Assembly: GCA_014376655.1 (NCBI GenBank)
Contig: JACMRC010000367.1
Span: 1 to 6,984, forward strand
Length of the DNA stretch: 6,984 nt
Source of the DNA: Mucilaginibacter sp.
GTDB taxonomy: Bacteria > Bacteroidota > Bacteroidia > Sphingobacteriales > Sphingobacteriaceae
Direction of reading: 5' to 3'
The notes below the pieces were generated by a model. That model worked only from the letters and a program-made list of their open reading frames with translations. It was not told where the DNA came from and did not search any database. Each line of letters opens with the position of its first letter. Position 1 is the stretch's first letter. Made by a program: the position numbers and the translations under genes. Shown here piece by piece: positions 4,149 to 6,984 of the stretch.

Positions 4149-6634
4149 TAGGGATCAACATCTGGTTGAACCACACTACCTTTACTTAACTGCGTGGTTT
4201 GAAACTGGGTTATCACATCCCTTATAGTAGCTTTTACTTTGTTAATAGACACGCCATCCTTCTCAAACTTCAGCATGATAGATTGGATATAGTAATTACG
4301 AATGCGGCTTACCAATGGTACCTGCGGGCCTACTACCCTCTCCTCTCCAAAATGGCCGCGCAGCTGCTTACCCAGGTAAATTGCCTGGTTATGCAATATC
4401 TCTGGGTTTTTATGTTTGATATCCAAGTTAATGATACGATAGAACGGCGGATAATGAAAAGCCTTGCGCTCTTCCATCTCAGTAAAATAAAGTTCGGTGT
4501 AATTATTCTCTATAACCTGTTTTATAACGCGGTGATTCGGATCATACGTTTGTATCACCACTTTACCCTGTTTGCCCCTGCGGCCTGCCCTGCCGCTTAC
4601 CTGGGCCAGCATTTGGTAGCTGCGCTCGTTAGCGCGGTAGTCCGGAAATTTCAATAAACTATCTGCACTTATAACACCTATTACAGTGACACCGGCAAAA
4701 TCAAGGCCTTTGGCCACCATTTGTGTACCTACCAATATATCTATCTTCTTCTCTTCAAGGTCGTTAAGTATACTTTGCAACGAGTTGCGTGAGCGTGTGG
4801 TGTCGAGGTCCATACGCGCAATACGAGCGCCGGGTAATAGAAGGCTCAGTTCGTCCTCTATCTTCTCCGTACCAAAGCCTCGGTATTCTAAATGCGTCGA
4901 CCCACATGCTGGGCAGATAGCTGGTGTATCTTCTTTATAACCACAGTAGTGACAATGTAGTTTACTTGTATGCTTATGGTAGGTTAAGCTTACATCGCAG
5001 TTAATACATTTAGGCGTGTACGCACAGATCTTACATAATAACACAGGCGCATACCCCCGGCGATTTTGGAACAATATTACCTGCTCCTTATTAGTCAACG
5101 CGGTTTGCATATCAGCCATTAACACACCGGTAAAGTGCGACTGTATGGTTTTCTTCTTCGTCTCTTCGGCAATGCTTACAACTTCTATTACCGGCATTTC
5201 TATACCACCATAACGTTCAGTCAGTTCGGCGAAACCATATTTATGGGTACGGGCATTAAAATAGGTGTCGAATGATGGCGTTGCCGAACCCAGCAATACC
5301 TTACCCTGGTGCATATTAGCCAGGAAGATAGCTGCATCGCGGGCATTATAGCGTGGTGCAGGATCGAATTGTTTATAGGATGTTTCGTGCTCCTCATCAA
5401 CAATTATCAATCCCAGGTCGGCAAACGGCAGGAATACAGATGAGCGCGCACCCAACACAACTTTGTATTCGTTATTCAACACCTTCTGCCAAACTTCTAC
5501 CCGCTCGTTATCATTAAACCGCGAATGGTAAACACCTATACTGGCACCAAAATATTGGCGCAATCGCTCAATTACGTGGGTTGTGAGCGCTATCTCGGGC
5601 AACAAGTAAAGTACCTGCTTACCTTGCGCAATCATTTGCTCTATCAGCCTGATATAGATCTGTGTCTTTCCTGATGAGGTTACACCATGCAGTAAGATCA
5701 CATCCTTTTGCTCAAACTGTTGTTTTATAGAATTAAACGCTTCCTGCTGTTGGGTGCTTAGTTCAAAATTTGCATCCAGGTCCTCCTCCTCAAAATACAA
5801 ACGACTAACGTTCTTTTCCTCAGCAATAAAAACTTCTTTCTCAATTAACGAATTAATGCTTGACGCACCTGCACCACTCTCTTCTACTAATTCGTTTTTT
5901 GATATGGTTTTTTGGTGACGTGCCAGTTTAATGTAGGCCAATACAGCATCTGCCTGTTTAGGCGCGCGTTTTTCAAGTATGGCAAATAAATCTTTTAAAC
6001 TATCCTGTCCCTGGTAAGCCGGGTTAAGGGTTAAAAAAGTACGCTTGCGTGGTTTATAACGGTCGCTAACCTCTTCGGATATGTTGATGACATTTTTCTC
6101 GAAAAGCCCCTTCAATATTGGCATTACTGTTTTCTGACTTAACAGCTTGGCAATGTCGCTTATGGTTAGTTCGGGTTGGATCTCAAGTGCCTCTACAATT
6201 AAAAACTCTTTATCATGCAGCGTGGCTTTATCATATTCAAACTCCTTATTAAGCTCGATCTTGGTTTCGCTGGCTAATTTTAGCGCAGATGGCAAAGCGG
6301 CGTTCATTACTTCGCCTTCATTACACATATAATATTCGCCCAGCCATTTCCAAAACTGTAGTTGTTTGGTAGTCACAACAGGTCGGTCGTCCAGTATCTC
6401 CAGTAAATATTTGGCTTCGTATTTTTCGGGAGGATGCTCTGTTATAGCCGAAACAATCGCTGTGTAAAGCTTGCTTTTACCAAACTGCACCACCACACGT
6501 TTACCAATAGCTATGATATTATTAAGCTCGAAAGGCACCCGGTAAGTGTAATTCTTAGCAATAGCAAGCGGTAAAATTACTTCTACAAAAAGTGTTTTAC
6601 GTTCGGTGTATGGTGCTTCGGCAAATTCCAGCAT
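4145..6634 (-). CDS. priA: Primosomal protein N' (replication restart helicase PriA)
   Basis: An 829-residue superfamily 2 3'-to-5' DNA helicase that recognises abandoned forks and D-loops and loads the primosome so DnaB can restart replication. Domains in order: the N-terminal 3' DNA-binding and winged-helix part (about 1-285); helicase lobe 1 with Walker A GVTSSGKT (317-324), Walker B DEEH (413-416) and motif III GSATPS (449-454); a zinc-binding insert with eight cysteines (534, 537, 543, 546, 561, 564, 574, 577); lobe 2 with VGTQMVAKGLDF (635-646) and motif VI QVSGRAGRRG (678-687); and the C-terminal domain ending DVDPY, a normal family ending. All key residues are present. The start lies 3 nt after the DUF423 stop, with A/T-rich sequence and no SD, so the two are probably co-transcribed. 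The TGA stop forms the outer end of the right inverted repeat. Confidence 0.97.
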   Translation of the reverse strand: MLEFAEAPYTERKTLFVEVILPLAIAKNYTYRVPFELNNIIAIGKRVVVQFGKSKLYTAIVSAITEHPPEKYEAKYLLEILDDRPVVTTKQLQFWKWLGEYYMCNEGEVMNAALPSALKLASETKIELNKEFEYDKATLHDKEFLIVEALEIQPELTISDIAKLLSQKTVMPILKGLFEKNVINISEEVSDRYKPRKRTFLTLNPAYQGQDSLKDLFAILEKRAPKQADAVLAYIKLARHQKTISKNELVEESGAGASSINSLIEKEVFIAEEKNVSRLYFEEEDLDANFELSTQQQEAFNSIKQQFEQKDVILLHGVTSSGKTQIYIRLIEQMIAQGKQVLYLLPEIALTTHVIERLRQYFGASIGVYHSRFNDNERVEVWQKVLNNEYKVVLGARSSVFLPFADLGLIIVDEEHETSYKQFDPAPRYNARDAAIFLANMHQGKVLLGSATPSFDTYFNARTHKYGFAELTERYGGIEMPVIEVVSIAEETKKKTIQSHFTGVLMADMQTALTNKEQVILFQNRRGYAPVLLCKICAYTPKCINCDVSLTYHKHTSKLHCHYCGYKEDTPAICPACGSTHLEYRGFGTEKIEDELSLLLPGARIARMDLDTTRSRNSLQSILNDLEEKKIDILVGTQMVAKGLDFAGVTVIGVISADSLLKFPDYRANERSYQMLAQVSGRAGRRGKQGKVVIQTYDPNHRVIKQVIENNYTELYFTEMEERKAFHYPPFYRIINLDIKHKNPEILHNQAIYLGKQLRGHFGEERVVGPQVPLVSRIRNYYIQSIMLKFEKDGVSINKVKATIRDVITQFQTTQLSKGSVVQPDVDPY

Positions 6635-6637
6635 AAT

Positions 6638-6984
6638 TTATTTACCCTTAGCTGCGGCAATGGCAAGCGATAGCCAGCCAATAATAAATAATAAGCCTCC
6701 TAAAGGTGTTATAGGGCCTATTACCTTTACGTTTTCAATATGTAACAAATCGCGGCAGGCCAACAGGTATAACGACCCTGAAAAAAACACGATCCCGATG
6801 GCAAACAGATAAAAACTGGCTTTAACCCATCCACTGTTGTTTTTAGCAATTGTTGACAGGAACAACAAAGCAAAAACGTGATAAAAGTTATATTCGACAG
6901 CGGTATGCCATACTTCTAACTGCGACGGCGAGATGAGCGCTTTTAAGCCATGAGCACCGAATGCGCCGGCTATTACAGCGACTA
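6638..6984 (-). CDS. DUF423 small membrane protein, 3' part
   Basis: The reading frame is open through the right edge. Visible are 114 residues, starting VAVIAGAFGAHGLKA and continuing through LEVWHTAVEYNFYHVFALL, then FFSGSLYLLA and GPITPLGGLLFIIGWLSLA before the stop. These are the hallmark blocks of DUF423 (E. coli YgdD-like) inner-membrane proteins of about 120-130 residues, so only some 10-15 residues are missing. A TTG at 6868-6866 is internal, not the start. Four hydrophobic segments are expected in the family; three are clearly visible and the first is at the edge. Its molecular function is unknown. It sits 3 nt upstream of priA, suggesting one transcript, but this does not imply a role in replication. 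Confidence 0.9.
   Translation of the reverse strand, partial: VAVIAGAFGAHGLKALISPSQLEVWHTAVEYNFYHVFALLFLSTIAKNNSGWVKASFYLFAIGIVFFSGSLYLLACRDLLHIENVKVIGPITPLGGLLFIIGWLSLAIAAAKGK

Noticed and set aside
4199..5403. Several ORFs of 60-152 codons overlapping priA in other frames
   Set aside because: All are shadows of the priA coding frame, which has full motif support.
6606..6868. Plus-strand ORF at 6606-6812 and a 76-residue minus-strand gene starting at 6868
   Set aside because: The plus ORF is antisense. The minus frame stays open to the window edge with DUF423 motifs, so 6868 is not the true start.
1..6984. tRNA, rRNA, tmRNA, CRISPR array or complete insertion sequence
   Set aside because: I looked for cloverleaf ends, regularly spaced direct repeats and transposase motifs and found none; almost all bases belong to assigned genes or the repeats listed.

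Overview
The window looks like a chromosomal segment from a Bacteroidota bacterium, most likely a Sphingobacteriaceae-type genome such as Mucilaginibacter or Pedobacter. This is inferred from the flavour of the proteins, the lack of Shine-Dalgarno sequences before the genes, a TAnnTTTG-type promoter box, a degenerate AGTTTGC heptamer array between genes, and a fused Nramp-Usp transporter. No species call is possible from the sequence alone.

Layout. (1) Bases 1-2310, plus strand: the 3' part of a DtxR/MntR-family metalloregulator overlaps by 4 nt (ATGA) with a manganese/divalent-metal Nramp transporter that carries a C-terminal universal-stress-protein domain. The two form a sensor-plus-importer operon. 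(2) Bases 2311-2413: a pair of palindromes in inverted orientation (REP/BIME-like), then a probable smpB promoter. (3) Bases 2414-2866, plus: smpB (trans-translation). (4) Bases 2864-2940: an AGTTTGC-type heptamer array with a 12-bp inverted repeat, in the convergent gap between smpB and pcm. (5) Bases 2945-3601, minus: pcm, protein-L-isoaspartate O-methyltransferase. (6) Bases 3601-4147: a 547-bp block with 36-bp imperfect inverted repeats at its two ends (31 of 36 positions identical, no gaps). It encloses a GxxExxY-family (PD-(D/E)XK-like) gene broken by a -1 frameshift just after the signature motif. (7) Bases 4145-6634, minus: priA, the primosomal replication-restart helicase. (8) Bases 6638-6984, minus: a DUF423 small membrane protein, running off the right edge and only 3 nt upstream of priA.

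How it fits together. The left operon is metal homeostasis. smpB, pcm and priA are housekeeping genes for ribosome rescue, repair of aged proteins and replication restart. On the minus strand DUF423-priA is probably co-transcribed, and pcm lies downstream of priA with the inverted-repeat GxxExxY block between them. That block is the accessory item here and the best candidate for an undescribed small mobile cassette. It abuts priA's stop codon on one side and pcm's start codon on the other.
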